Source of the DNA: Phocoena phocoena
Taxonomy: Eukaryota > Chordata > Mammalia > Artiodactyla > Phocoenidae
Assembly (NCBI RefSeq): GCF_963924675.1
Contig: NC_089224.1
Coordinates: forward strand, 67,379,464-67,443,463
Reading direction: 5' to 3'
Length of the DNA stretch: 64,000 nucleotides
Made by a program: the position numbers and the translations under genes. The notes under the pieces were generated by a model. The model ran no database searches. It had not been told where the DNA came from and was given only the letters and a program-made list of their open reading frames with translations. This document shows positions 1 to 11,397 of this stretch, in pieces (the first letter of the stretch is position 1; the number at the start of each line of letters is the position of its first letter).

Positions 1-21
1 CTTTTTCTTTTTTTTATATAT

Positions 22-135
22 ATTTAGAGATGAGGAAACTTAAGCCTAAAATGATAAGGTAACTTTTCTAAGGCCATACAGAACAAAAATAACATTGCCA
101 GTGTTTGAATACTTATTCCAAGCCTTCTTAAACCT
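22..135 (-). repeat. MIR SINE fragment (ancient)
   Basis: The plus strand reads 'gatgaggaaact' followed by a degraded 'ggtaactttt...aaggccatacag', which is the reverse complement of the MIR core ('cagtttcctcatc', 'tgaccttgggcaagt'). It is heavily diverged and both ends are fuzzy. Confidence 0.55.
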
Positions 136-164
136 AAAGCTGTATTGAATAGGCCTGTAATTTC

Positions 165-252
165 TGACTTCAACACTTGTCTCTGTCCTCAGTGACAGCG
201 TGGTGTAGGGTACATAGTAGTCACTCAATAGATTTTTGTTGAATAAATAAAA
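165..252 (+). repeat. L2 LINE 3' end fragment
   Basis: Matches the familiar L2 3' terminus: 'gtgtagggtacatagtagtcactcaatag' followed by 'ttgttgaataaat'. Only the last ~90 bases are recognisable. Confidence 0.6.
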
Positions 253-1312
253 CAAGATCCTGTGGGTTTTGTCTGTTTGCTTTTTGACTATGTTGGAAAT
301 GCCCATCTACCTACCTACAACCTTCAACCCCTTTCTCAAGTTCACATTCTTCCATAATGCTTTCCATAATGCTTAGCAGCTCACCTCAATCTCTCCTTAA
401 TTCATGGTCTATACTAGAAAATCATAATTAATACACAAATTCCCTGTAACATTTATGTATTTGTTGTCCTTCTGTTTCACTTATTTTTATTCTCATGGTC
501 TCATTAATTCTTAAACTTTGAATTCTTTACACCATCTAGCTTAATGTCTGGCCCCCAGTGATAACTGATACAGGCATTTTCTGTGCTGGACTACTTGCCT
601 GTAATACTATGAGATAAAAACTGTTAAGTATTGCTGTTTTGACAATTTGGAGCACTTCTTTTTCACATGTAAACATTGTATCCTTTATTATGGACAAACT
701 ATTATTTTAACTTTAATCTGTATTTGTTTCCTTAAGAAACAACTGAATAGCAAATTTCTGAACCCACCACATCATCAAGGATCGGAGAACTGAAGTGTGA
801 ATTCAGCCGCTGGGAGCCTTGGCCTCAGGGTAATACAGTATCTGTGAGACACAGTACCTTTCCCTTTTCTGACCTGGAGGGCTGGTGAGAAGGTGCCTTT
901 GACTGCTTTATTCCCTCACATAGAAATGAATGCAACATTCTGATAGATTTGTTACTTTATTGTGCTGACTTTTCAGTAGTGGAATAAAAAAAATTTTTTT
1001 AAGAAAAATGTATTTAATATACGGTAACATTTATTTCTAAGCTAAAGGAAGACACTATCTTAAATCTATTTTTTAATCTTTATGTAAATATAGCAAAAGC
1101 ACAAATTATTGAACAGAAATTCCAGTGGGTATCATGGCGATTCTCTCCTTTTTAGAGCATTTTTAATGCTCTCTTCTTCCAAATCTAGGCTTCAGGGTGG
1201 GGATGGGGCTGAAATAAGGCATGAGGTTTCTGTCTCTGAAAGCAATTTGGCAGTTTAAGGTCCAGGCTAAAGGAGACTAGTAAATGAATGAAAGTTTCTT
1301 TAAAAGAATTTA
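253..1312. other. No recognisable gene or repeat
   Basis: AT-rich non-coding DNA without a usable reading frame. A faint L2-like 3' tail may lie at about 440-555 ('cttctgtttcac ... taatgtctggcccc') but is too weak to call. A small perfect inverted repeat (agagcat / atgctct, 5-nt loop) is at 1154-1172. Confidence 0.6.
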
Positions 1313-2100
1313 TAACAGATGGCCAATAGGCACATGAAAAGATGCTCAATACTGCTTATTATTAGAGAAATGCAAATCAAAACTACAAAGAGGTATCACC
1401 TCATACAAGTCAGAATGGCCATCATCAGAAAGTCTACAAACAAGAAATACTGGGGAGGGTATGAAGAAAAAGGAATCCTCCTCCACTGTTGATGGGAATG
1501 TAAACTGATACAGCCACTATGGAGAACAGTATGGAGGTTCCTTAAAGAACTAGAAAGGGAGTTACCATATGATCCAGCAATCCCATTTCTGGGTATATAT
1601 CTGGAGAAAACCATGGTTCAAAAGGATACATGCACCCCAATGTTCATTGCAGTGCTGTTTATTATAGCCAAGACATGGAAGCAACCTAAATGTCCATTGA
1701 CAGATGAATAGATAAAGAAGATGTGGTACATATATACGATGGAATAATACTCAGTCATTAAAAAGAATGAAATAATGCTATTTGCAGCAACATGGATGGA
1801 TCTGGAGATTACCATACTAAGTGAAGTCAGACAGAGAAAGACAAAAACCATATGATATCACTTATATGCAGAATCTAAAATAATGATACAAATGAACTTA
1901 TTTACAAAACAGACATAGAAAACAAACTTAGGGGAAAGGGGGGGAGGATAAATTAGGAATTCATTATTAACAGATACACATTACTACATATAAAAAAGAT
2001 AACCAAAAAGGACCTACTGTATAGTACAGGGAACTATATTCAATATCTTACAATAACCTATAATAGAAAAGACTGTGAAAAAGAATAGATAGATACATTT
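1313..2100 (+). mobile_element. L1 LINE, 5'-truncated (ORF2 end plus 3'UTR)
   Basis: The sequence runs through the C-terminal part of L1 ORF2: 'aaaagatgctcaa', the degraded Cys-rich region near 1455-1510, 'atggtacatatatac', 'gaataatactcag'. It continues into a short 3'UTR ending near 'aaaaagaatagatag'. The reading frame is broken by several stops. It is more diverged than the L1 copies at 19.5, 35-41 and 51-58 kb and carries an older-style 3'UTR ('tactgtatagtacagggaacta'), so it is an older insertion. No clear target-site duplication was found. Confidence 0.9.
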
Positions 2101-2439
2101 TACAAGTATAGTTGATGCTGAAATTGTCTCATTTTATTGAAGGGGTGATATTTTTTGCAATTTTTGTAACTTGGTAGTTGTAATTTTGTGATTTTTGTAA
2201 CCGGTAGCTTGAATCAGGTTCCCCTCTCCCTCACTTTGTTTCTGCTAAATAAGAAAATTGAACTTACAATTACAGATCACGGAAATTTTTAGTAAGTGAT
2301 TATTGGCTCTAATAGTTCAGGATTTCTCATGGGAAGGGGGTGAGAATGTTCCATGTATGGGAGGAAGAGTGAAATAGAGATATGGTGACCAAGAGGATCA
2401 ATGGTGACAGAGACTATGTGCTCACTAAATCCTTCTCTT
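2101..2439. other. No recognisable feature
   Basis: Unique-looking AT-rich DNA between an L1 fragment and an old dispersed repeat. Confidence 0.5.
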
Positions 2440-2815
2440 CTTCCTTAACAGACACACAGCTACACCATGTTTCCCAACCTCCTGTTAGGTGTGGCCCTGT
2501 TGCTGAATTCTAGCTAACAGAATTGGGCAAAAGAATGCATTCTACTTCCAAACCCTGTTAGTCCATGAAAACCCCCTTCAGGCGATTGGCTGGTTGGAGT
2601 GAATATGGCCCCCAAGGTGAGCCTTGGTGTCAAACTGATGACAGTGAAATCACAGGACAGAGAGAGCCTGGGCCCTGAATTACTGTTTGGAGAAGAGGTA
2701 CCCAACCAGGGACACCCTCACTGAACTCTGACACGTGTGAGACAAACTCCTATTGTGCTAAACCACTAAATTTATCTGCCACATCAGCAAGCTTTACCTT
2801 AACTAATATACATGC
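2440..2815 (+). repeat. Old dispersed repeat, LTR-like (family not assigned)
   Basis: The order of motifs matches a medium-reiterated mammalian repeat: 'ggtgtggccctgttgctgaattctagctaa' at the start, 'gagcctgggccctgaattac' in the middle, and 'gctaaaccactaaattt ... ttaactaatata' at the end. The 'taagccact...aactaata' ending is typical of MaLR/ERVL-class LTRs. The segment at 33600-34085 looks related. The family name needs a RepeatMasker search. Confidence 0.5.
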
Positions 2816-3337
2816 ATTAGAAAATATTTTTAGAGTAGGACCAGTTGTATATGGATCATATTAAAAGTATATAGTTGGAAGTGTGCTGAAGTTACTTAGA
2901 AAAAAAAGAAAACACTTTGATTTCAATTAGTTCTGAGAACTCAGCTAGACTTGAAAAGGGGATCAAATGTTACCAAACTGTATACAACAATATCAAAAAA
3001 AAAAAACCCAAAACAACAAACAAAAACCACCAAGAATAATCACCCTGAACCAATTTCTAAGCAGGTAATTCACTAGGAGCAATGACATGTATATTACCCA
3101 TAGAAACATTGACACCCTATGTGTTATTTCATTGAGTTAACTAAAAAGAAGCAATGTATAATAGGCACCGACTGTCACTTTAAAGACTACTATAAAAGGT
3201 ACATGCATTTAAAAAATTCCCACAAAATAGTGTTCTGTATCTTATTTGCTCTACTTGTGGTGTATTTATTTGGCTTCCCAATTTCTTGATCTTTAATATA
3301 TGTTTCTTTCTTTTATTTTATTTTTTAATTGTTTTCT
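2816..3337. other. No recognisable feature; A-rich tract
   Basis: AT-rich DNA with an A-rich simple stretch at about 2993-3035 (poly-A followed by CAAA-like units). Nothing coding is visible. Confidence 0.5.
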
Positions 3338-3347
3338 TTCCCTTCTT

Positions 3348-3348
3348 A

Positions 3349-3379
<31 letters not shown>

Positions 3380-3570
3380 ACGCGGGCCTCTCCCTGCTGT
3401 GGCCCCTCCCGTTGCGGAGCACAGGCTCCGGACGCTCAGTCTCAGCGGCCATGGCTCAGGGGCCCAGCCGCTCCACGGCATGTGGGATCTTCCCGGACCA
3501 GGCCATGAACCCGCGTCCCCTGCATCGGCAGGCAGACTCGCAACCACTGCGCCGCCAGGGAAGCCCTCCC
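3348..3570 (-). mobile_element. CHR-2-type tRNA-derived SINE
   Basis: Read on the minus strand it starts with the 'ggcttccctggcggcgcagtgg' type head and carries the tRNA B-box-like region. A 'ggctgggcccctgagccatgg' body follows, then 'aggcccgcgtac', and a poly(A) tail (poly-T at about 3350-3374). A perfect 10-bp TSD, TTCCCTTCTT, is at 3338-3347 and 3571-3580. RNA polymerase III-derived SINEs of this family are restricted to cetaceans and close relatives and are moved by L1 machinery. The clear TSD means the insertion is fairly recent. Confidence 0.95.
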
Positions 3571-3580
3571 TTCCCTTCTT

Positions 3581-4394
3581 TTTTAATACTTCATTTCAGA
3601 TAGTATTGAAATAACAGAAAGCAAAAAAAAAAAAACAAAAAAAACCATTACTTCATACTCACATCCTCAATTGCATTGTTGAAAATCTTTATCATCCTTT
3701 GGTCCTTGTTCATGTGCATATTTGATATTTACATTTTTACCCTAGTATCATAGGTGGAATTTTATAGTCTACATTTTCTGTTTACAAATGTCATGTGTAT
3801 TTCACCAGATTGTCTCCTTTTTCCCTATATATTGACCTATCCTGCTCCTGTCACCTCACCCCACCTCCACCCCAAATCATCCCCAGTATTTGGTTTCCTC
3901 ATTGACAGCTGGCAATTAAATTCCTGCTAAACCAAGTATCAGATGCATTAAGAGGGAGCTTTTCTCTTCTTTAAATTTTATTTAATAATACTTATAAGAC
4001 TTTTATATATTTCTAAAGAAAACTAAGATATGAACAGGGGATTAAACCATTGTTTATGCATACACGTGACACTGCACAGCACTTTGTTATGAGGCAGGAT
4101 GGATCACAGGTTAGGTCCTTGTGTATATCTCACAAGAGAACTCGATTATTAACATTTTAAAAGGATCTTGTTATAGAGATTTCCAGCACAGACTTCATAG
4201 GCAGATAGAAATCCCAGGCTGTTATTTTTAACACTTTCTGACTTTTGCTTTGTGCTTGCTCTGAGTGTCTTTCCAGGTATAGCGTGGCAGGTACATATAA
4301 GCCTCATGGGGAAGACTAATGGGCCCAGGTACTCAGCTGGACAATGTAGGATTATGTGTCAGTTCTTGGTTGTAACACTTTAGCAAAGAATCAT
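3581..4394. other. No recognisable feature
   Basis: AT-rich unique DNA directly after the SINE; an A-rich tract (about 3623-3645) is the only simple-sequence feature. No open frame with coding character. Confidence 0.55.
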
Positions 4395-4615
4395 TTTTAA
4401 GAGCTCAGACTGTGCAGCCAGACTGCTCAGATCTGAATGCCAACTATGCCACTGACAATGTCCTTTCCTCCTTTGTACCCTCATTTGTGAGATGAACCTA
4501 ATGGTATAGCCGACCTCATAAATGTGTTGTGAGTGTTAAATTAGAAAATGTATGTGAATAGCTTAAAACAGTGTCTGATACATAATAGGTATTCGAAAAA
4601 TGTTCTCTAAGTAAG
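4395..4615 (+). repeat. MIR SINE
   Basis: Nearly the whole MIR order is visible: 'gagctcagactgtgcagccagactg', 'ccaactatgccact', 'tttgtaccctcatttgtgagatg', 'acctcataaatgtgttgtgagtgttaaat', and a tail like 'agtgtctgatacataataggt'. About 25-30% diverged by eye. Confidence 0.85.
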
Positions 4616-4904
4616 GACATTATAAATATTGAATTACGCATTTCTTTCTGTAAAAGAGAAATCCCCAAATAGGCAAGTAATACTGTGGTAGGCCCACTGC
4701 AGTGACTGTATGAAAACAGTATCAACTATTTAAGGCCAAGTTACAAATTGGTGGCCTGCAGGTTGGCCCCCAGAAGTGTTTGGTTTAGCCAGTATAGATA
4801 TATAGCTGGTTCTGCTTCTCTGGTTGACACTGATACATACTCTCTGAGGAAGGTCTAGTTCCAGAGAAGCAGAAAGCTTTGGAGCAGGACTGAGCTGTTT
4901 AGAA

Positions 4905-5050
4905 TGCTGGCTTCACCACTTTAATGTCACTCTGGGCACATTTATTAACCTTTCTTGGCTTCCTTCTCCCTTATCTGCAAATCTGAAAAATACCCCCTTA
5001 CTGGACCATCGTGGCTCATAATGCATATTCAGTATTATTGTTACCCCCAC
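4905..5050 (+). repeat. MIR-like fragment
   Basis: 'atgctggcttcaccacttt', 'ctctgggcacatttattaacctttcttggcttccttctcccttatctgcaaa' follows the MIR core order but is strongly diverged. Confidence 0.5.
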
Positions 5051-5239
5051 CTTTCCCTTTCAACATGTTTCAGTAAGCTGCAGCCAAACCTACCATTCCT
5101 AATTTTGTACCAAAATGCAACAGACACAAATTCCAGTCCATGTGTTTATCTTCTCATGTGTTTATTCAGCCAAAATTATGTCTCAAAGTCTCAGTAGGGG
5201 CTGGGTAAAACTGAGTGCTAATGACATTAGAAAGGGAGA

Positions 5240-5490
5240 ATAACCCTGAAGACAGATTGTCTGGTTTGAAATCCCAACTCTGCTATCAACTATATTAGCT
5301 GTGTGACCTTGGGCATGTTGCTTGACCTCTCTGTGTCCCAGTTTCCTCATCTGTAAAACAGCAATTATAGTTGTGTCTACCTCTGAGGGTTGTTGTGTGA
5401 TTAAGGGAATTAATACACCTATGGTACTTTGGATAGTGCTTGGTACAGTGTGAAGAGCATTATGAAAGTATCAGCTAACATCAACTATCA
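5240..5490 (+). repeat. MIR SINE
   Basis: Clear MIR core: 'ctgtgtgaccttgggcatg', 'ttgacctctctgtgtcccag', 'tttcctcatctgtaaaac', 'gagggttgttgtgtgatta', then 'agtgcttggtacagtg'. One of the best preserved MIR copies in the window. Confidence 0.92.
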
Positions 5491-6303
5491 TCATCTTAAA
5501 TGCAATTTGGTGCCACAGATAGCAGTAGAATTGTTACTAATACCATTTCAAAGATTTGAGTATAAAAGGAGGAAAAAGATCACCTCTATGAAAATACATA
5601 TTAGTCTTTATTCTCAAAGCTTAAAAACAAAGCTACTCATTGAGTTCAAAATGAATTTAACTTGTTCTACTTTGCTTGAATTTATGAGTGCCCTGCCCAG
5701 GTTTTTCTTAGTGGGGTAGACAGTGGTTGAGGAGGAATAGGGCTGGACAGGAGGGTGAGGAAGATGGAATGGCACCCATGTCGTTTGTCGCGCAAACACT
5801 TTTAAAATAAAATTATATGCAATGCTGTGTGAAACGTTAAAACACAGTAGGGATTGTTTGAGGACAAAATAAAGGTATATTACTAATTATGCATTTTCTT
5901 AAAAAATATGCTGATACATTTTGAACTGTATACTATGTAGTTTGAATGATATCAGCTCAAGAAGTAATTACTCATCCTTCTCAAATTCACATTTCATGTA
6001 GCATTAAAAGTGATTCATTCACGTGAATTAACAAATATCTCTTACCTAAGACTGCAAATGAACAAACTGAACCATCTCCTGGTAGTTTCCATGAGAAATG
6101 ACAGGAATCCTTGTGTTTGCGCACTACGGTTTCAGTAAAAATAAGAGTGTGAAAGAGTTACCTCAGCGGAAGGAAACAGCAAACGAAGCCCTGGCTTCCA
6201 TTCTAAGAACACTCTTTCAGGAACTTGAAAGGAAAATGGAGTTTTAAGATGAAGGATACTGGACAGCTGGGGTAAAGAGAAAGCTTACCAAGTAAAATAA
6301 ATG
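5491..6303. other. No recognisable feature
   Basis: Unique AT-rich DNA; short overlapping open frames around 5430-5800 lack coding character and partly overlap the MIR. Confidence 0.55.
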
Positions 6304-6608
6304 CAATAGTCTCCCCCTTACCCACTGTTTCACTTTCTGCATTTTCAGTTATCCATGGTCAACTGAGATCCAAAAATATTTAGTGGAAAATTCCAGAAAT
6401 AAACAATTCATAAGCTTTAAGTTGCGCACTGTTCTGAGGAGCAGTGCTGAAATCTTGCGCAGTCACACTCCGTCATGCCCGGGATGTGAAATCATCTCTT
6501 TGTCCAGCCTATTCCTCCCATTAGTCACTTAGTAGCCACTTCGGTTATCAGATCCATTGTCACAGCATCACAGTACCTGTGTTCAAGTCACCCTTATTTC
6601 ACTTAATA

Positions 6609-6905
6609 ACGGCCCCAAAGCGCAAGAGTAGTGATGCTGGCAATTCGGATATGCCAAAGAGAAGCAGTAAAGTGCTTCCTTTAAGTGAAAAGGTGGAAGT
6701 TCCTGATTTAATAAGGAAAGAAAAAAAATCGTATGCTGAGGTTGCTAAGAACTAGGGTCAGAATGAATCTTCTATCTGTGAAATTGTGCTAGTTTTGCTG
6801 TCACACCTCAAGGGAAAAGAAATTTGTGCTAGTTTTGCTGTCACACCTCAAACTACAAGTTACAGCCACAGTGTGTGATTAAGTGCTTAGTTAAGATGGA
6901 AAACG
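6609..6905 (+). pseudogene. Tigger transposase, N-terminal remnant
   Basis: From 6609 the frame reads TAPKRKSSDAGNSDMPKRS and continues into KVLPLSEKVEVPDLIRKEKK, then SYAEVAKN and a stop TAG at 6753-6755. This is the basic N-terminus and helix-turn-helix (CENP-B/pogo-like) DNA-binding region of a Tigger transposase. The expected start codon ATG is ACG here, and the TAG falls inside the DNA-binding region. Beyond it the sequence continues in frame as GQNESSI and is then disturbed by a 40-bp tandem duplication. The DDE catalytic domain is absent. It is a dead relic with no sign of domestication, since the start codon and frame are lost. Confidence 0.8.
6784..6851. repeat. Local tandem duplication inside the Tigger remnant
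   Basis: A 28-base unit beginning ttgtgctagttttgctg is present at 6784-6811 and again at 6824-6851 (period 40). It interrupts the transposase-derived sequence. In the family consensus as I recall it, the unit occurs once. Confidence 0.85.
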
Positions 6906-7115
6906 CATTAAATTTGTATGATAAGATATTCTGAAAGACAGAGAGAGAGAGATCACATTCACAAACTTCTATTACAGTATATTGTTATGATGGTTCTATT
7001 TTATTATTAGTTCAGTGTTCAGGAGTCACCTGTATAGAGTTGGGTACTATGTGCAGTTTCAGGCATCCGCTGGGGGTCCTGGACCATATCCCCTGCAGAT
7101 AAGGGGGAACTAATG

Positions 7116-9411
7116 TACACAAGTTTGCCAAAAGCCTTGTAGGGCAAAAATGGTTTATGTAGGTACCAAAAGGTTTTTCTAACTCACCTCAAAGAATAAT
7201 TCATGACTCCGAAGCTATCTCAAAGATGGCCTTACTGGGATGTTCTTCTTTTCAGCAGTTGAAATGGGTACAGAAGTTAAACAAGAAGACTGAAGAAGTA
7301 GCTACCAGTATAAAATAAAGTGTTGATCTTTTAAATCCACGCTATATACTTGGAAAATGATTAGGAATGATAGTTTCCTTCCTTGAAATTTTATGGAATA
7401 AGCAGCTGATTTCTACTAAAACTTCTTTTTCTTAAGTGAAAGGATTAAGACACTATAAAGACATCTAGCATGCTATTAACAATTACAGACCTACTTTCTG
7501 GAATAAATAATACATCTCTTATGTATCTTACCTCTTTTAAATGAAAAAAATATACTGAGATTCTTCAATAGTGTGCCCAATTAAGTCAAATCGGTCATTA
7601 TTCCCTAAACTGATTTTTGGCATAAAAGATAAATGTGAAATATTCAACATATATTTTGTAATAAATATTACATACCATTTGGTTAATTCTTCAGTGGGAA
7701 ATTCAGCACTTTATAGTGTGGTACTATAAAATTTCCATACAGTAATGGATAGTGTAATCACAGAAACTCCCTGAATCAGTTACTGTTCAAAATGAGAATG
7801 AACTTTAAAGTATTTTTAAATATGTCACAGAAAACCCGTTGGTCTATTTTAATGCCTTTCAACAGATCTTCATTGCCCTTTTGAAAAAAATCAATATGAA
7901 AGAACAAAAAGAGTTGATGCATGTCAAGTGTTTTAAATTTTCATCAGTTCTCCAATATAGCTTAAATTTTTATTTTTCCTTAATTGCTCCAAAATTATGC
8001 CGATCCATTCTTTGATAGGAATTGTTTCCTTATTACCAAAGCCTCCCTTTCTTAGGTCCACACTTGACCAATAGAGTAAGGCATCTTATATCAGAAGGGA
8101 TAAGGAGGAGGGAGGGCAGTTAACAAAACAGGAAAAGGCCAAAATTATTTCAATTTTGTTCTTCCATTTCTAGCCCTGAAAAGGACAAGGAATGAGCTCC
8201 TGAAAAAAGAATTTTGGTGTTTTTCCAGAAAAACGGAGTAGACACAACACATTTGTATTTTAAGCTAATTAATTTGATCTGGCGTGCCTATCCAACCAGT
8301 AATTGACATTGACCTTTGCTGGAACTGACCACTGAATAATAGCACAAAATGATATTGCTGGGGTAAGGGGAAAGGTGAGAACACAACTTACTGTTGCAGT
8401 TTAAAATTTTCATTTTAAACAAAACATTCACAAAATATAGCAATAATTTAGGTATTAAAAAGTTTTGGAAACACTGAGTGAAATGCTAGACCTTGACTTT
8501 CATCCTTTACCTAAAACCTGGAATAAAAGTCAATAGAAAACATTACTGCAGTAGAAGATATACAAACATTTGGTGGTGGTGGTGTGTCGTGTATTAAGAA
8601 TAAATAGTTCAAATTGTTTTATAAAGGCCTAATTTGGTTTGCATTCATTAACACTGACTGTGAGGTCAGTTTCCAAGAAAGAACCAAGAATTTACTTGGG
8701 TCTTTGAAGTCAATCAAATTGATTAATCCTATAATTAACATGAAAAAAATTTTAATTATCTCATCAGAAATACTTACCATCATAGAAGTACATCTCATGG
8801 TCAAAATAACATCTCTAAATATTTTTACGATATCTGCTAAACTAGGCACTATAGTTCTCCCTTTATTGTCCTATTTTCCAAGGTAAAAATTGAAATGGCC
8901 AGGAAAATATAAACATAAATGTAACCCTCAGTGATTTAAAAGTTCCTATGAAGTTTTATTACATATCTTGGAAACCCTAGTAAACCTAAAATCTGTCCAG
9001 TTGTGAAAATATCAAGATTTTTAGTAGTGGTCCCTGAAACTATTTTCTTGTGAAGAATTTAAATGCATATATCTTAGCCCATCCAGACATAACGTAAATC
9101 ATGAAACTTCAATCCTTTTAATTATTCATATGCCATAGCTAGAAAGTGAATTCTAGCTGATGTTAGAGTGGGAAAGAATAATTAGCAAATTGATGCCCCA
9201 TTTCTATTTTGCATAATGGTTGCTAAAACTAACCGCTTGCTTTTTTAAGGAGTAAGCTTATAATTTCTCAGTATTAGGAAGTGAACATTCACATTTTCAT
9301 AAGCAAAGTTTATTCATTTCTTAAGTTTTAACTCTTGTCTAAGGGAGCCAGTTCCAAAAGTAATTTTTTGAGTTAAAACATCTAACCAAATCAAGGGAAT
9401 TTAAACTGGAG
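7116..9411. other. Repeat-poor AT-rich DNA, nothing identified
   Basis: About 2.3 kb without any repeat I recognise and without a credible exon. The overlapping open frames at 8614-8886 on both strands are AT-rich and lowly complex, so I treat them as chance. A short TGG run lies at about 8572-8586. Conservation against other mammals would be the only useful test. Confidence 0.5.
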
Positions 9412-9475
9412 AAACAGAGATAGAGTTAGGGACAGAGATAGAGGATAAAGACGGAGAGAGGAGAGGAAGAGAATT
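9412..9475. repeat. Purine-rich (GA) simple repeat
   Basis: Irregular run of 'agagatagag', 'gagagaggagaggaagag'-type units, almost all A and G on the plus strand. Confidence 0.7.
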
Positions 9476-9496
9476 TGACACTCTTGACCAAGAGAA

Positions 9497-9541
9497 TCAA
9501 GAACACATTGTCTTCCTGTCAATCTCAAGAACACATTGTCT
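9497..9541. repeat. Short direct repeat
   Basis: TCAAGAACACATTGTCT occurs at 9497-9513 and 9525-9541 (17 bp identical, period 28), next to the purine-rich tract. Likely a replication-slippage duplication. Confidence 0.8.
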
Positions 9542-9758
9542 CCGCTAACATGAATATAAATCGACTGGACAAAAAGAAAAAAGCTTTTTCAAAATAATCT
9601 CAAGCAAAACAGTACCTGGTAGTGGAGCCCATCTTATTTGCTCCCCTACATCTACCAAATATGTACTGTTGGCGCACAAAGAACAATAGTGAGCTTGGCA
9701 AAAGCTGTGGGAGAGGCTAAGTACACCTGTTGATGGAGGAAGAGGGGAACTGTCCATG

Positions 9759-10090
9759 GTGGGGAGGCAAACTGCTGCCTACAGGCCCGATCCCACTCAC
9801 TGTCTGGTTTTGTATGCACATGAGATAAGAATGAGTTTTACATTCTAAAATGGTTGAAAAGCATCAAATAAAGAATACTTCACAACACAAACATTGCATG
9901 AAATTTAAATGTCAGTGTCCATCAATAAAGTTTTATAGGAGCACAGCCATGTAAATCTGTTAACATTTTGTCTCTGGCCGCTTTTGCACTACAATGGCAA
10001 AGTTTAACAGTTATGACCAAGATTGTGTGGTGCACAAATCCTAAAATATTTCCTAGCTGAGCCTTTACAGATAAAAGTTTGACGACCACT
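9759..10090. mobile_element. hAT-Charlie-like non-autonomous DNA transposon
   Basis: Ends are imperfect inverted repeats: left 'ggggaggcaaact', right 'agtttgacgaccact' (consensus form 'caggggtcggcaaact'). Internal landmarks match the mammal-wide family: 'ggttttgtatg', 'aatgagttttacattctaaaatggttg', 'gtgtccatcaataaagttttatagga', 'ctctggccgcttttgcactacaatggcaaag', 'cctaaaatatttcctagctg'. It has no coding capacity. No convincing 8-bp TSD survives. Probably a MER1-type element, but the name is from memory. Confidence 0.8.
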
Positions 10091-10404
10091 AAACTAGATA
10101 TTCACTTTATTTCTTTCTTTGTTTTATTACATTTAAGCTCAGAATAAATAACTATTATAAACATGAATTATAAACTCTTATAAACATAAAGGAATATGAC
10201 ACAGATGGGAAACATCAGTTCTTGAGGCTACTAGGAAGTGGGAGTGCATTCAAGAGATATTACAAAGATCTCCAACTTTTAAATTCTGACCAGAAGTCAA
10301 GAACGCCTCATTTTTTCCGACACCACAAACACACAATGGAACCTGTTTGCCACAGTAGAGCCTGATGCAAATTTATATTTACTTTGAAAACTTAAGTCTT
10401 GTTA
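10091..10404. other. No recognisable feature
   Basis: AT-rich unique DNA between the hAT-like element and a possible LTR fragment. Confidence 0.5.
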
Positions 10405-10680
10405 AAAAGGAGACAGCAGGCCCCAAATGGAGTCACTTGTGCTAAATCCCACATTAGCAAACAAAGACTTAATATCTAACCTAACTGCAGTCCCTCCCAT
10501 TATGTAACATTTAACCCATCAACCTGGAATTACCTAGTCAGCGCTAGTAAGGATAATCTGTTCCCCTTTGGAGGGTGACCTTCTCTGAAAGAATTCATTC
10601 CTTGCTAATAACTTCCTATTTTTCAACCTCTTTCCACCTTTAAAAACCTTTCCTTTTCTACAGCTTGGCCTCTTCATGAC
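10405..10680 (+). repeat. Possible old retroviral LTR fragment
   Basis: 'ccccaaatggagtcac', 'gctaaatcccacatt', 'gaattacctagtcag', then 'tttaaaaacctttcc' followed by 'ctacagcttggcctcttc' resembles an ancient ERV1-class solo LTR with a TATA-like element. No paired LTR or internal genes are visible. Weak, memory-based call. Confidence 0.35.
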
Positions 10681-10738
10681 TGTCATAAGTCTATCATTGT
10701 TTATGACAGATTTTATTGTTATTTATCTGTCCACTGTT

Positions 10739-10750
10739 GCCAACAACAAC

Positions 10751-10795
<45 letters not shown>
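10739..10795. repeat. (CAA)n-(CA)n microsatellite
   Basis: Four or five CAA units run into about 21 uninterrupted CA units. Long pure CA arrays of this size are usually length-polymorphic. Confidence 0.97.
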
Positions 10796-10797
<2 letters not shown>

Positions 10798-10799
10798 AA

Positions 10800-10910
10800 C
10801 CTTCAAAACTGTAAGCTCCATGAGGATAGGAAATATGCCTTATTCATGCTTAATACAGATGCCTGACAAAAAGTTGTGGTTCATAAAGTATCTGCTGAAT
10901 GACTAATATC
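10800..10910 (+). repeat. L2 LINE 3' end
   Basis: 'actgtaagctccatgaggatagg', 'cttattcatgcttaatacagatgcctga' and 'gtatctgctgaatga' match the L2 3' terminus. The microsatellite sits directly upstream in or beside it. Confidence 0.75.
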
Positions 10911-11369
10911 CCTGAACATAGCTCATATTTTCATTAGAAAGCAACATTTTTTTAAAAACCTTACTTCTTAATGTATCTTAAGACAGTGAATTTGGCTTGC
11001 ATTGGAGACAATTGAAAAGTAGTCATTTCAAACAAGCATGCCAATAAACCAACAGTGAAGACAAATACCATTGTTTCCTGGCATCTGTTTGTATTATTAC
11101 AATAGGCATTCTCTGTCACCTCCTCTGTGAAAGCCTCCAAAGTTAAGTTAGACTGGGGGCTCCGCTTTGCAATTCATTTTTGCCCAGGATCACGAGTTTA
11201 ATGCTAGGATTCATGGAATTACAGAACTTTTTAACGCCTCTTATTTTTCAGCTTAAGAGATTCCTTCAAGAAGCAATCAGTTAATTTTTTTTTTTTGCTT
11301 TGATCTTGTCTTAACTAAATGTATTATTGGACCACTACCAATGGATGCACTAACTTTTCTTGACGTTCA
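10911..11369. other. No recognisable feature
   Basis: Unique DNA; a short L2-like phrase ('tcacctcctctgtgaaagcctcc') at about 11118-11140 is too short to call. Confidence 0.45.
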
Positions 11370-11397
11370 AATAGTAGTCCAAAGCAAGACTACTATT
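11370..11397. repeat. Perfect 10-bp inverted repeat (hairpin)
   Basis: AATAGTAGTC (11370-11379) and GACTACTATT (11388-11397) are exact reverse complements around an 8-nt loop CAAAGCAA. It lies immediately before the poly(A) insertion at 11398-11453. Confidence 0.95.

Larger units (their letters stand above)
6304..7115 (+). mobile_element. TcMar-Tigger DNA transposon, internally deleted
   Basis: Both ends carry matching terminal inverted repeats: CAATAGTCTCCCCCTTAC at the left, and at the right the reverse complement CATTAGTTCCCCCTTATC. Just inside the left end is 'tttcagttatccatggtcaac', then 'gaaaattccagaaataaacaattcataag', known from Tigger-family (pogo-like) elements. It retains only the start of the transposase gene and then jumps to the 3' terminal region, so most of the ORF was lost. 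The target dinucleotide TA is kept on the right but degraded on the left. The exact Tigger subfamily is not assigned. Confidence 0.85.

Noticed and set aside
3286..3614. Open frames of about 105 codons on both strands
   Set aside because: They are translations of the CHR-2 SINE and its poly-T tail; similar frames recur at the other SINE copies.
10739..10795. CRISPR-like repeat array
   Set aside because: It is a plain CA microsatellite with no spacers, in a mammalian genome.
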